Assembly (NCBI RefSeq): GCF_003576645.1
Contig: NC_044925.1
Coordinates: forward strand, 6,619,135-6,683,134
DNA length: 64,000 nt
Reading direction: 5' to 3'
From: Ipomoea triloba
Taxonomy: Eukaryota > Streptophyta > Magnoliopsida > Solanales > Convolvulaceae
Part shown: positions 10,359 to 21,547 of the stretch, piece by piece
Layout of the letters: every line of letters starts with the position of its first letter
Numbering within the stretch: the stretch's first letter is position 1
Notes under the pieces: generated by a model
What the model was told of the DNA's origin: nothing
Database searches by the model: none
The model's input: only the letters and a program-made list of their open reading frames with translations
Position numbers and translations under genes: made by a program

Positions 10359-11931
10359 TTATATTGCTTCCACGGCACTCACTCTCTCTTTTGGGTTGTT
10401 CTCGATGTTGCTCGAGAGTTGACCATAATGCCTTTCGGACATCATTTTAAACATCTGAGAGATTTGATTCTCTATGGTCTTGAGAGTAGCCTTAGATTCT
10501 TGCCTCAAACTTGAAATTTCTTGTCTAATTTCTTGGGTGATCTCTTGCTTGAGATTCACCCTATCATTCTTTAGCTCCATAATCGTTCTTGTCAATCTTT
10601 CATCGACTTCCCTTATGTCGCCTCTCCTTTGTTGAGCATAGTCCAATTGAGAGTTGTAATTAGGTCTATAATGAGTCATTTGAGCTCCATTTCCTTGAGG
10701 CGGGCCATATGCAATTCGACCCTTCTCATTTTGACCGTAGGTGGGTTTGACACCTTGATTATAATTTGCTCTCTCTTGGAATCCTCCGTTACTATTGTTC
10801 CAACCTTCCCTCCAACTATGGTTTTGTCTTTGATTTCCTCCGTAGGCATTGTAGTTCGGACCTCGTTCATAATCCAATGCTTCCACATGCTCCGATGCAG
10901 AAGGTGATGTACAAATGTTCGTATCATGTGGTCCTCCACATATGTTGCAATACAAAGCCAACGCCATACAAGGTTTTGTCTTCACTTCCATTTTGTCCAC
11001 CATAGATTGTAGCCTTTTAATTTCATGGTTCATAGCTTCAATTTTCGCTTCATTCGCCACATGACTTTCTACTTCATACATTCCACTATGTTCCTCTCTT
11101 CTATCGTACCAACAAGAAGTGTTCTTTGAAATTCTTTCGATTAATTCTTCCGCCTCGGGAAGTGCTAATGAGACAAATGCCCCACTCGATGAAGAATCGA
11201 GGAGTATTTTTCCTTCGTCGGTTAAACCTCCATAGAATGAACTAACTATATCCCAAGGATGCATCAAATCATGTGGACATTGCCTTTTCAATATTTTGAA
11301 TCTTCTTCAAGTCTCTCCTAAGCTTTCCAATCTTCCTTGTTTAAACTCTTGGATTTGCCTTCGGATTTTCATTGTCTTGGTTATGGGAAAAAATTCATTT
11401 ATAAACTCCTTGTGTAGTTGTTGCCAAGAACAGAAGTGGTGGTCATCTTGGCTATCTAGCCATCTTGCAGCTTCTCCAATCACGGAGAATGGAAATAGTT
11501 TCAATCTAATAACATCTTCACTCACTCCTTCTTGTTTATACATTCCGCAAGCTCGGATGAATCTTGTTATGTGTGCGTGCGGGTCCTCTAACTATAATCC
11601 TGCATATGGATTGTTTTGTACCAACATGAGAATCGTAGGATGCACGTGAAAATTGATGTTCTCCAGTGGTGGAACATAAATAGAATTATGCATATTGAAT
11701 TCCGGTGTAATGTAGTCTGCGATTGATCTCTGTTGTCCCTGTGGTATTTCATAATATTCTTCAACTCTAATCTGTTCCGGTTGATTCACATGGTCAACCT
11801 GCGCCCTGCGGTTCCTCTATTGTTGGCTCATTCGGATTAGGTATTCCAGGTGGATTATTCGGTATTGGTGGTGGGGTTGGTATAGGTATTCCTCTCCCTT
11901 GAGAGTTTCTAGTAGCACTTGTAGAAGCCAT
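10359..11931 (-). pseudogene. Retrotransposon gag of minus-strand Athila-like element
   Basis: The probable start is the ATG at 11931 (MASTSATRNSQGRGIPIPTP), 264 bases after the primer site. A frameshift follows around 11790, then NMHNSIYVPPLENINFHVHP, the capsid-like block GEAARWLDSQDDHHFCSWQQ and EFFPITKTMKIRRQIQEFKQ. In-frame stops fall at 11592-11594 (after NNPYAGL) and at 11307-11309 (after LESLGET, where the family has tryptophan). The rest contains CNICGGPHDTNIC, a zinc-knuckle-like CxxCxGxxH pattern, and an R/Q/E-rich coiled tail with SSLRQESKATLKTIENQISQ. It would encode the nucleocapsid/capsid precursor. The nonsense changes are of the kind expected from cytosine deamination. Confidence 0.7.
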
Positions 11932-12194
11932 TTGTTCGGTTCGGATGTGTTTCCTTCTTATTGCCTTATTGATTTCTGGTATGTAAGGAAGTAGTCTTTG
12001 GTTTCCCTTCGCTTTTGTGCATTCACCTTTTTAAAATGATCAAGAAAGCAAACAATCCACTATTGACTAGAAGTAGTCAATCGAGGGTAAGTAACAAAAC
12101 AAGTAAAACAACAACAAAAAAAATGGAATCAACAACACTTAAGTTCGCAAAAGCATTCACTTAAAGAAAAGAAAAGCAATGACAACCTATTGCC

Positions 12195-12212
12195 TCCCCG
12201 GCAACGGCGCCA
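12195..12212 (-). other. Primer-binding site complementary to tRNA-Asp
   Basis: On the minus strand this reads TGGCGCCGTTGCCGGGGA, the classical Athila/Tat primer site, complementary to the 3' end of plant tRNA-Asp(GTC). It lies four bases from the LTR end, and fixes the element's orientation. Confidence 0.9.
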
Positions 12213-12216
12213 TTTT

Positions 12217-12725
12217 TGACAACACTTGTATGCATAGCGGTGGTTGTGCGTGGTATGTCAAAAGATAAAGAATTAAAACGAAGAGTCTTGACTCCCCGAG
12301 TGTCGGTCTCGAAGGAGGATATGCGGGAAATTGCTATGCTTTTTATTCAAAGGAATGCACAATGGAGCATGCGAGGTTGTTGATGAGAGTGGAGTGGCAT
12401 TTAGAAAGTGTGTGATCAAGTGAGGTAAACAAAATTAAAGAAACAAGTAATAGAAAACAAAGGAATGAATTGTGCTATCTATGTTGCCTCACAGTGTGTC
12501 ATAAGCAATGGAATAGTGATTCAATCATGTTGGCTATTCAAGAGTGTGATCTCTTAATCCTCTTCCACATTTGTGTACTAAGGCTTCTTAGGCTTAGGAG
12601 TATCATTTAGTAACCAAAAGTCCTAAGAGACATTTTATCAAACACCTAGGCTTCACACATTCCTACTTCACACAAAGCTATATCCTAACTCAAATCAATA
12701 TCATGATAGAGTCAAGATCTCAACT
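12217..12725 (-). repeat. Truncated 5' LTR of minus-strand Athila-like element
   Basis: It begins (plus coordinates) with TGACAACAC next to the primer site and matches in inverted orientation the last ~500 bp of the LTR ending at 4120, including the CTCCCCGAGTGTCGGTCTCG block. Homology stops near 12725 where AT-rich unrelated sequence starts, so the upstream LTR part is lost. Confidence 0.75.
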
Positions 12726-13375
12726 TTACATATTTATAATAATTTTAATATAAGAATAATAATATTTTAACTTTACATATTTATAATAATTTTACTTTAC
12801 ATTTTACAATATGATTTTTATATTTATTAACTCAATTTTTAATAATATTTGAAATTAATTATGTTGTCATATAATTCTCTAAAAGATGTAAGCATAATCA
12901 TATTAAAATAACCCACATAATTCTCTAAAAGATGTAATCGTTATCGTATTAATTAATTTGATGATAATACCCCTAGATTTAACATCAATTTAACAGATTT
13001 TTTTACAGATGACTATTTGTGCATGCTTTGGTCAAAATTAAAAGTCAAAGACTAAAAGAGTACTAGTCCAATAGTTAGAGGACTATTTGTGTATTATCAC
13101 TAAAAGAAATTACGTGACTTTTTTTTTTTCGAAGAGAAAATGCAGAAATTTTTGAAGTAAAAGAAATTAAATAACTTCTTTTAGAAAAAGGAATGAAGGA
13201 ATCAGAGCTGTGAAATTTGAAAAAAAAAATTAATTAATTAATGTTTCCCTAGACCCTAACTATAAATAATTAATTAAATGTATTTTTATAAATATATAAA
13301 AATATAAACTATTATTGAAAAACATTAACAACAATAAAATATATTGAATGATATCCTTTTTATACGGGCAAAACA
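12726..13375. other. AT-rich intergenic DNA
   Basis: I see no gene here. A short repeated phrase (ATAATTCTCTAAAAGATGTAA) occurs twice near 12870-12930. Confidence 0.5.
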
Positions 13376-13377
13376 CA

Positions 13378-13640
13378 GCTACGTGGACCACGGTCCAAAA
13401 CGACATTGTTGAATTTTATGAGTTAGAATAATGTACATTTTTTTTTTGAGAATAGAATAATGTATATTATGTGTTAGAATAATGAAACTTCTAAGGTAAG
13501 ATAATGTACATTATGTGTTAAAATAATGTACATTATGAATTAAAATAATGAAACTTCTGATGTAAGATAGTGTAATTTATGTGTTAGAATAATGTAAATT
13601 ATGAATTATAAAAATATATATTGGTCCGTGGTCCACGATC
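13378..13640. mobile_element. MITE with GTGGACCACGGTCC-type inverted ends
   Basis: GTGGACCACGGTCCA at about 13382-13396 is mirrored by TTGGTCCGTGGTCCAC at about 13620-13635. The interior is a run of imperfect ~40-bp repeats built on TTAGAATAATGTACATTATG. This is a non-coding miniature inverted-repeat element; family and target duplication are not clear. Confidence 0.6.
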
Positions 13641-14107
13641 CACACAATAACTATATTTTTATACTCCAACCAAACTCGTACAGATACATGCACGCAAGAA
13701 AAGAAATGTAAAATAAACAATTTTAAAAAGTGAAAAGATAGGACAATATATGTATCTTTAAGAAACTAGATTAATTTGTGTGAAGATCACACAAATCATT
13801 TTCTCAGCTACTTTATGAGCACAAGCTATTGCGTCTAAATTGCCCTCTAAAAGGTGTCCAAGTAATAGCACAAAATTCTATCACATTTGCACAGAGCTAT
13901 AGAGTAATTCCTTCATATTGTACACAAAAAATGAAATGCAAGTCAAGAACAGAATGAAGCCATTTTTCTTTTCTGAAAAGGATTGAACTGGATGTCCATT
14001 GTGGGAATGTTGGGTTGCTATATGTACATTCGATTTTCTTAGCCTCAGCTGCATCTTTGGCTATGCTCACCACCTACTTTGTGCAAGTATACAATTCGTG
14101 TGACTGT

Positions 14108-14864
14108 TTATAATTTCTCCAAAATACCATGCCTCTTCTTTCCCTCTCCATGTCTTGACCTTCTCGGTGCCTCATCCTCACTCACGCCTTCATCGTTTCT
14201 AAAGCTATTTCCTGTACCAAACTGGTCGTCCTGGTGTGCGTTTTCTTTTTGCTGGTGATGAACCGTGTCATCTAGACCTGTACCAAACAGTCTCTTGACC
14301 TATGATTCTGTCATTTCTATCACTAACTGGTGCTCTTAGATCTCTTTTAGCCTGAAAATTTGGGGGAAGCTGTGATGGGGGAGGGAATTGACCTATGCTG
14401 ACTGGCAGCTGACCGGCTCTAGGTAGGCCTGCAGCACCCACGAAAGGGCTTCTTCCTGCTCCCATCATCATTGCAAATCCACTGGCCAGAGGCCGCTTAT
14501 GAAACATCGTATCACCAGAGAATCTTGGTCGATATAGACCAAAATGACGGGGGCGCATAGCAAAGCCACCCTGTGTTAATGCACCGTATGAAAATCCGTC
14601 AGCCATCATCCCAGATGTGTAGCCCTGCATCCCAGGGACTGGCCTGGCCCCGCATCGTAAAGGCATCATAGAAGGCCAGGCCATGCCCCTACCGCTTCCT
14701 CTGCCCAGGGCTGCGGCACCAAAACTTTGATCAAACCCCTCGTCCTCTTCCTCATCTTCATTATCTTCAACTGGGACAATATCTGGATTCCCATTCCCGC
14801 ACTCAGGATCGACTCCATTTGCTTTCTCCTCCTCCCGTTTTGACTCTGCTTCAAGGGAGATTGA
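14108..14864 (-). pseudogene. CPSF30: CPSF30 last exon with C-terminal frameshift
   Basis: The acceptor TTCATTCAG is followed by SISLEAESKREEEKANGVDP, the acidic NEDEEEDEGFDQ and a G/M/P/F/R-rich low-complexity tail. The open frame stops at 14270-14268 (…GQETVWYRSR). One base further on, the conserved end resumes in another frame (HQDDQFGTGNSFRNDEG, EDEAPRRSRHGEGKKRHG) and ends at 14108. A short phrase TTTGGTACAGG is repeated on both sides of the break. Confidence 0.75.
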
Positions 14865-15328
14865 CTGAATGAATAACATTCATTTTCAATAATTATTTCA
14901 GTTCTATAAGTCTCTAATCACGTTGTAGGCTTGTAGCAGAAGGTGCTACCAATTTCAGAAACTCGCCAGAAAACAATAAATAATTTCCAGAAAGGGTTGT
15001 CTTAAATTTATGACATTTTCTAACCAGCAAATAGCATGAAATAAGCTACATCAGCAAACACTCTTTGAATGCATGCTAATGCATGAACATCTTTAGGGCT
15101 TACTAAGTACCAAAAGAAATCATAATAATGAAATATTGGAACCTATCTCAAGTCTCAACATACAAACAACAACATAGTTTTTTAGCAAACTGGCTCACCA
15201 TACACTCTACTTTTGATATAAACTTAGTCAAGCTACAGATTTGGTCAATGCATTAAGCATAAAAGCTTATGAAATAAATTATGACTGCATACCATCAGAG
15301 CAAAATATGCATCTACCTATCAATTCTA

Positions 15329-15329
<1 letters not shown>

Positions 15330-15376
<47 letters not shown>

Positions 15377-15429
15377 CAGTAATCAAGCACAAACATATAT
15401 ACATATGCCCTACTATATCATTCTCATAA

Positions 15430-15470
<41 letters not shown>

Positions 15471-15505
15471 TAATAATAAATAAATAAATAAATAAATAAA
15501 TAACC
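15330..15505. repeat. Microsatellites (TA)n, (AAT)n and (AAAT)n in CPSF30 intron 6
   Basis: (TA)n runs at 15330-15375, (AAT)n from 15428 and (AAAT)n to about 15502. A further (TA)n tract lies at 16699-16776 in intron 5. Confidence 0.85.
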
Positions 15506-15559
15506 ACCTTGAAGTGGAAAATGGCTATATCAAGATGGACAGTTAAAAACATTGCATAC

Positions 15560-15646
15560 CATAAGCTCGCTATCTGGTTCCAGATACAACAGGGAAGCCA
15601 GTTGCTGACCAACAGAGGCCTCCAGTTCTTGACAATCTCTGCTTAT
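15560..15646 (-). pseudogene. CPSF30: CPSF30 coding exon 6
   Basis: An 87-nt exon reading ISRDCQELEASVGQQLASLL and YLEPDSELM, the end of the YTH domain. Acceptor TTGTAG, donor CTTATG|GTATGC. Confidence 0.8.
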
Positions 15647-16370
15647 CTACAATAGCATGAAGAGAACTAACACCAGCAAGTGACAATCTTAATAAAGATC
15701 ATAAGGTTGATATATCATATATCTTTAGGCAAACCAAATATACAAGATGCACCTAGATCTGGATCTGAAAGAAACTAGTCTCAAATATATACAGCAAATT
15801 AAATAGTGGAATTTTAGCCAATCTCACAATATTACTTTCTTCTTTCTTGAAAACAAAAATTATGACAAAATGTTCTGTGCAACTTGTGAGAATGTCAGAG
15901 AAAACTGAGCTTATACTCAATATTTAATAATTTATCCCCTCAGATATTTTGTTATTTGAGAGTCAAAAGTATTTTCAACTTTGCACTGTAGTAAAGAAGA
16001 GACCAAATAACCATTTCTAGGTCACACAATGATCATAGTTGTCTGTTGCAATAAGATATATGGGCATCTTTACATCTGGGCCTTGGTTCAATGTTCCAAT
16101 CATGAAACAGTTTGACACAGAATTGTCAAAAGTAAATCTTTTTTTTTTTTTTGATAAAGAGAAACTTCACCAAAAGCAAAATGTTCAAGTAACAGTATCA
16201 TCTCAACTTCAAATAATTTCCAATATGTCGGGCTCCTATAAATATTAAAAACTGATGACAGTATCTTAGTTCATGCTTTTCATGTTAAAATCATAATAAG
16301 TATTACAGGAGGAAATCAACATACAGCAACAAGTTAAGGAAAAGAACTGGTTTTCCAGGCTTGACTTTAC

Positions 16371-16439
16371 CTTCACTGGTAAGTTCTTCATGTACGGGTT
16401 TCTCAGATGACTGGTCTTTTGAAAGGACAGTTCACATAG
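16371..16439 (-). pseudogene. CPSF30: CPSF30 coding exon 5
   Basis: A 69-nt exon reading LCELSFQKTSHLRNPYMKN and LPVK, part of the YTH domain. Acceptor AATACAG, donor GTGAAG|GTAAAG. Confidence 0.75.
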
Positions 16440-16721
16440 CTGTATTAAGTAACAGAGTTAGCATATTTGAATGAATTATATAGTCTGAAAAAATAAGAAA
16501 ATAAAAAGAGAGACCAAAGCCACTGAAATAAACAAGATTAATTCAACCCAGTTTAGCCCACATCAAACACTTGATGTTGAGGCTGACAATCAAAAAATAA
16601 AAATAAAATATCATATCTTTACTCAAACATATAAGAATAACTCTGGAAGAATGAATAAGAAGAATTCAGGGACACAATTTCATCTTATTGTTAGTATAAA
16701 TATAAATATATATATATATAT

Positions 16722-16779
<58 letters not shown>

Positions 16780-17620
16780 CAGTTAGATTGTGCAATAATG
16801 CATTCGGGAGAATAGCATTTTTAGTCCTCGAGTTATACATGTCAAGTTGATTGGGTCCCTCATAATTTGCATTTGCAAAAATTGATCCCTTGCCCTAACA
16901 TTCTTCATTAGCCACCATTTCCGATTTGTAAATCCTAACCATTGAGAGGGGTTATGATAAAAATGCATTTTCTATAAAAGGAAAATTTGCATTTTAGTCC
17001 TTGTGCACAAATTTGACAAATTTGAGGATAACATTTGCACCCCATGTCCAACTAGGGACCAATTTGACCATTCCAAATTTCCTTCTTCATTTTGCTTACC
17101 TTACATCTATTTCAAGTCAAGAAAATTCCTTGTATATTCTAGGTATAAACTGATGCATTCCAAATAAAAAGAGCAACAAACAACCTAATATAAAGGCAGT
17201 GTCATGGAGTCTAAACATTAACTCACAGTTCAGTGCTGCTACTCTGCTAGATCCCTATTTCATTTTTTTTTTTATTAAAAAAAAAAAAAGAAAAACATAA
17301 AATTTAGCCATAGCCTCCCTTTTGGGCATCTTGTACTCAAGTTTAGCATCCAGACAAGATTGGACTCAATAAATAAATAAATTTATTACTTTGCATCCAG
17401 ACAGGATTTGCCCAATGAATTTATCAGCAGCAACATTGCATTGAGGCAATGTAAGAATATTGAGAGACATTCTCATCATCTCATGTTGTTTTCAACAATC
17501 GTTTGAGTCATAGCATATAGAAACCACACTTTAAAGGTCCAAACAATCAACAGATAATGAAAAACAAGAAAGTGAAAATAAAAAGATACACATAAATCAG
17601 AAGAGAGCACAAGAAAGTAC

Positions 17621-17731
17621 TTTTAGCCATTTGACTGAAAAGTTCCGTCCATAATGTGCAGTTCCATGCTCATGCTTCCAATTTCCTCCATTGGCAGTAC
17701 CACCAATGCTAGTTGTCATTTTTGCACAACC
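17621..17731 (-). pseudogene. CPSF30: CPSF30 coding exon 4 (YTH middle)
   Basis: It reads, in the expected phase, GCAKMTTSIGGTANGGNWKH and EHGTAHYGRNFSVKWLK, with the second cage Trp (GGNWK). There is a clear acceptor (TCTTAG) and donor (AAAA|GTAC). In the actual spliced frame it hits TGA after four codons. Confidence 0.8.
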
Positions 17732-17941
17732 CTAAGAGAAGTAAATCCATTTAAGCTCTGAAAATGTCAATTTGAAAATTAATTTGGTTTTTGTTTTGAA
17801 AAAGATAATAGAATTTGGATAACAGTTGTAACATAAAATGTATACGATTACAGTCAAAGGCCAAATCCTTTCCAATTGTAAGTGCAATTATATGCGTCAT
17901 GGTTTAAGCTGTATAAAAGGGAGTAGGCATGTCCTAACTAC

Positions 17942-18103
17942 CTGAAATGTTTAGTTCCGTTGACCGAAAAGATCAAAAAAACATTTTCCACTGAATCGGA
18001 TGCTTCTTTCAGTTTGGCCTCATTGCTTCTTTGAGTTGCCCATACTCCTTGTTGGGCTGACAATTCCAGGTTTTCACAGTTGCGGCTTTTGACTAAAAAG
18101 TAC
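17942..18103 (-). pseudogene. CPSF30: CPSF30 coding exon 3 (YTH N-terminal half, frameshifted)
   Basis: It encodes YFLVKSRNCENLELSAQQG, VWATQRSNEAKLKEASDSVE and NVFLIFSVNGTKHF: the first part of the YTH fold, with the cage Trp of GVWAT kept. One T is missing before the final CAG, so the exon is 1 nt short for the phase of exon 4. Confidence 0.8.
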
Positions 18104-18879
18104 CTAGAAGTTCAGTTTAATAACATTGGATGAGAAATAAGCAACTGGACAAAAAATTCAAAATTATAAGCAATAAATTAGGTAAATATATTCCAAAAGG
18201 GTTTTGCTTCTTGTTTGGATCTAGGCAAAAGTGTGTTCAATTCCAAAAGAATATTCAACAATCATTCTCCAATCCAAGGGTTGAATAACAAATAACAAGA
18301 ACCCCTACTATAAATCCACTTTTTATCCTTGTTTTGTCAGGTAAAATATTTCAACTGCACACATCACAATCTGCTATTGTTCTCTTGAACCAACTAAGAG
18401 AGAATCTAGAGTCCTTGTTTAGTCTCACTATGAGAAAACCTATCTATGGACTCAACTAAGCCTTTTTTAAGTTTATTTTTTATATGTAGACTCAATTAAG
18501 CCTTGATGTCAATCCAGTTGGGAACTATATGGATTATATCTCTCTATTCCACTCTTCAACAATAGCTAAGATGTGACCCCATATGCATTATTTAATAACT
18601 GATAAAGAATTAGGACATGTTAGTCATGTACAAAAGATTCAGCATATTGGCTCAATAAAATAGGGGAAGTAGCTCAACAATAGTCAAGTATAACAACTCA
18701 AAAGCACCTCCTATCTAGTAACTAAACTTTTAAAAATTGCAATTAGACATTCTGACATCCATTTTGCATAACATGCCAACAACCATACATGTTCATCAAG
18801 TAAATAGCAAACAGAAGTAGTTCAAAAAATATATTCCTGCCAGATTTGCACTTTTAGAAGCTGAATAGCAAGAAAATTC

Positions 18880-19580
18880 TCCAGTTTGAAGGAAAATTGG
18901 AAATCAGAGTTTTCGATTCAAAATAAACTACTCTCTAAATTAGAAATAATTTGGAGAACATTGTTTTCCAATTTAACAAGAGCATTTGGAAAATACTAAA
19001 AAGATGTTTTCCATTTCTAAATACAAAAACATACACAAGTCATGACTTATTTTCACCTACTACGTTCCACCACTACCTACATACCGACCCCCACCATGAC
19101 TACCAATCCCCAACCTACCCAACCCACACAACCACTTACTTTCACCCAGCACTACCTACATACCTACTTTACACACTTAATTAACCCTACCCTCCACTTC
19201 CTACCTACTCCCACTACCACCATTACAACCATGGCTTACTTCCACCCATTACTACTTACGTACTCACATCCCAACCCACCTACCCCCACCACTATTACAA
19301 CCACTGCTTATTTCCAATCATGAGCCCCCTATCTAACACCCACCACCACAAACACTACTTATCCCACACCCAACCACCTACACCACCACTGCCACTTGTG
19401 CTCAATACCATTGTCACTTACAACTCAAATTGGAATTTTACATCACAAATGCAATTGAATATCAAAAAAAACCTTATATCTTATAAATTAGAAACTAGTT
19501 GAATATGAACATATTTTTAGTTTTCTAATGAAAAATTAAAAATTCAAAAATTGGAGATGCCTAAATGGAAAGCATTCTAT
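18880..19580. repeat. CCACTACC-rich low-complexity tract in CPSF30 intron 2
   Basis: From about 19050 to 19400 the plus strand is built of CCACCACTACC/ACCTACATACC-type units, almost free of G. It is flanked by AT-rich arms. The right end (…AACAGGCC near 19592) resembles a MITE terminus, but a matching left end was not found. Confidence 0.5.
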
Positions 19581-21089
19581 AACTAAACAGGCCATGACAA
19601 CCTGATCATGAAATCTAATAATTTCAGAAAATCCAATATATGATTTTTTTTTTTTTTGTCTCCTGGTATCGAATTACCTTAGTCAAAATCATTTGATATC
19701 TAGTTTGAGATGTTTGTATTCAACAAATAGAGATTATAGGAGCAATTTCATGTATTAGTATTAGTTTTACTTGCCTTCTATTATAAAAATGTGGTGCTGC
19801 TAGCACCATATGTCCATATTTCACAAAATCATAAAACTCATCCTGCTTTCAAATTATCCATCAATTTTACTTACTCACAAATCCATCCAAAATTTTGAGT
19901 TGAAAGTACATATTTAATGATACAAACACAAACACACCCAATCACAAATCTGATTCATCTAAACAATACATACAATAAGTATATTTCTTTCCTTGCTGGC
20001 AGAGTTTCTTCTACTTATAGTTCTTATCAAAGTGATTATATTCAACCAAAACCACCAAAGCAAAAGAACTACCCATATATATTCAGTGGTGTATTCTACA
20101 TATTGATTCTACATGTTGTGACCATTTTGCTTATATAGTTAGTGAGTTGCAATTACTGAATTGCTTAGAGTAGTAAACAAGAGTTGCAACAACTGACCTT
20201 GTACCAACATATACATGACTGGATTGACTGCGGAGGAGCTTTGCACTGACCTTTGTATAGAAACTTACATGGAACTCCTTTCTACAGCCTTTGCAGCAGC
20301 TTATGAAGATACTTGTGCAAGTCCGTAGTCAGAGATTCTAGTAGACTTTGCTAGAATGTCACTCAAGATTAACTTCTAAAATGGTTGTTAAAGAAGGTTT
20401 TAAGATTGAGTTAAAGTGGATTTTGTGAAAACTTAGTGTATGTATTTCATGAAAGAAAATTTGGTGCTTTAATAATGTTAAAGACTAAGAGGTATTGAAT
20501 AAAATTCTCTTCCCATCTTTTTCTGTTGATGACTCAACTAATTTTGACTGCAGCCCCTATATAGAAGAGAGAATCCAAAAAAAGAAAACCAAACACCAGG
20601 TACCCCCAACCATTTACCATCAAAATCAATCAAGAATCTCAAATATCCTATGCCATCCCAATCAAAAAGGAAGCAAAAAATTCATTCAGTTAAAGGGCCA
20701 AGCAATAGCAGGCAAAAGAAAATAAAAAATAAAACAACACTGCCATCTTTCTTTTACAGCTCCTTCAACCCCAATATACATTTATATGTGTGTGTGTGTG
20801 TATACACACAGAGACACATGCATATGCACACACACAAACAATAAAACGAAATCAAACAAAAATAAAAAGTCATATTTGCAGAGGGTTCAGTCAAATTCTC
20901 ATTTTAATGATATCACAAAAAGGAGTTAAACTTTAAGCAAAGAAAAGTAAAGCTCTAATTGTCCTCCCTTCTAAATAGCTCAAATACTGCTACTAAAATA
21001 CAAGCCACATACAAAAGTTTCTGCTGCTTCCCCTCAAATAGGTATTGAAATTAAGCTGCACACCTTAAGGAACAGATCACAATGAGTTT

Positions 21090-21320
21090 ATTCCAATTTT
21101 GGTCCCTCGACTATAGTGGCATTTACATTTTTAGTACTCAACTTTGATTTGTTCCACTTCTAGCCCTTGACTTTTAAATAGGTTCCAGTTTTGGTCCAAA
21201 ATGCCCTTAAAAGTGGAACATTTTTAAAAGTCAAGGACTAAAAGTGGAATAAATTAAAGTCTAGGACCAAAAAGGGAATAAGTTGAAGTCTAGGACAAAA
21301 AGTGGAATAAACTCAACCAC
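21090..21320. mobile_element. Fold-back repeat of the GGTCCCTCGACTAT family in CPSF30 intron 2
   Basis: The left arm (TTTTGGTCCCTCGACTATAG..., GTTCCACTT...CCTTGACTTTTAAA) is echoed on the right by TTTAAAAGTCAAGGACTAAAAGTGG, with further imperfect copies to 21310. Related arms occur at 16800-17060, 27516-27910 and 63460-63540. Confidence 0.5.
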
Positions 21321-21547
21321 AATGATTCAACCAAATCCTACAACATGAAAAAATAAGCATTTCAAAGAAACAAAGGGTCATAGAATATGACAACCAATCT
21401 AGTATACGCATCGTTTTAAAATAATGAGATATAGAACCATGTATGGAACCAGAACTATGGTTGCTATCAATTGTTTGAAAAATCTAATTACAGCTGACAG
21501 ACAACTGAAAAACGCTCATGATTTAAGTACATAACTTATTGTATGAC

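Larger units (their letters stand above)
6640..12725 (-). mobile_element. Non-autonomous Athila-like element: LTR, gag, protease, env-position ORF, no polymerase
   Basis: Read on the minus strand the order is: truncated 5' LTR (12725-12217), tRNA-Asp primer site (12212-12195), gag (11931-10359), aspartic protease (10047-9390), then an intron-like leader and the env-position ORF (8111-7096), then spacer up to the CACTA insertion at 6639. Between the end of the protease homology (about 9390) and the env-position ORF leader there is no room for reverse transcriptase, RNase H or integrase, and none is recognised. All coding parts carry stops or frameshifts. The 3' LTR would lie beyond the CACTA, outside the window. 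Confidence 0.75.
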
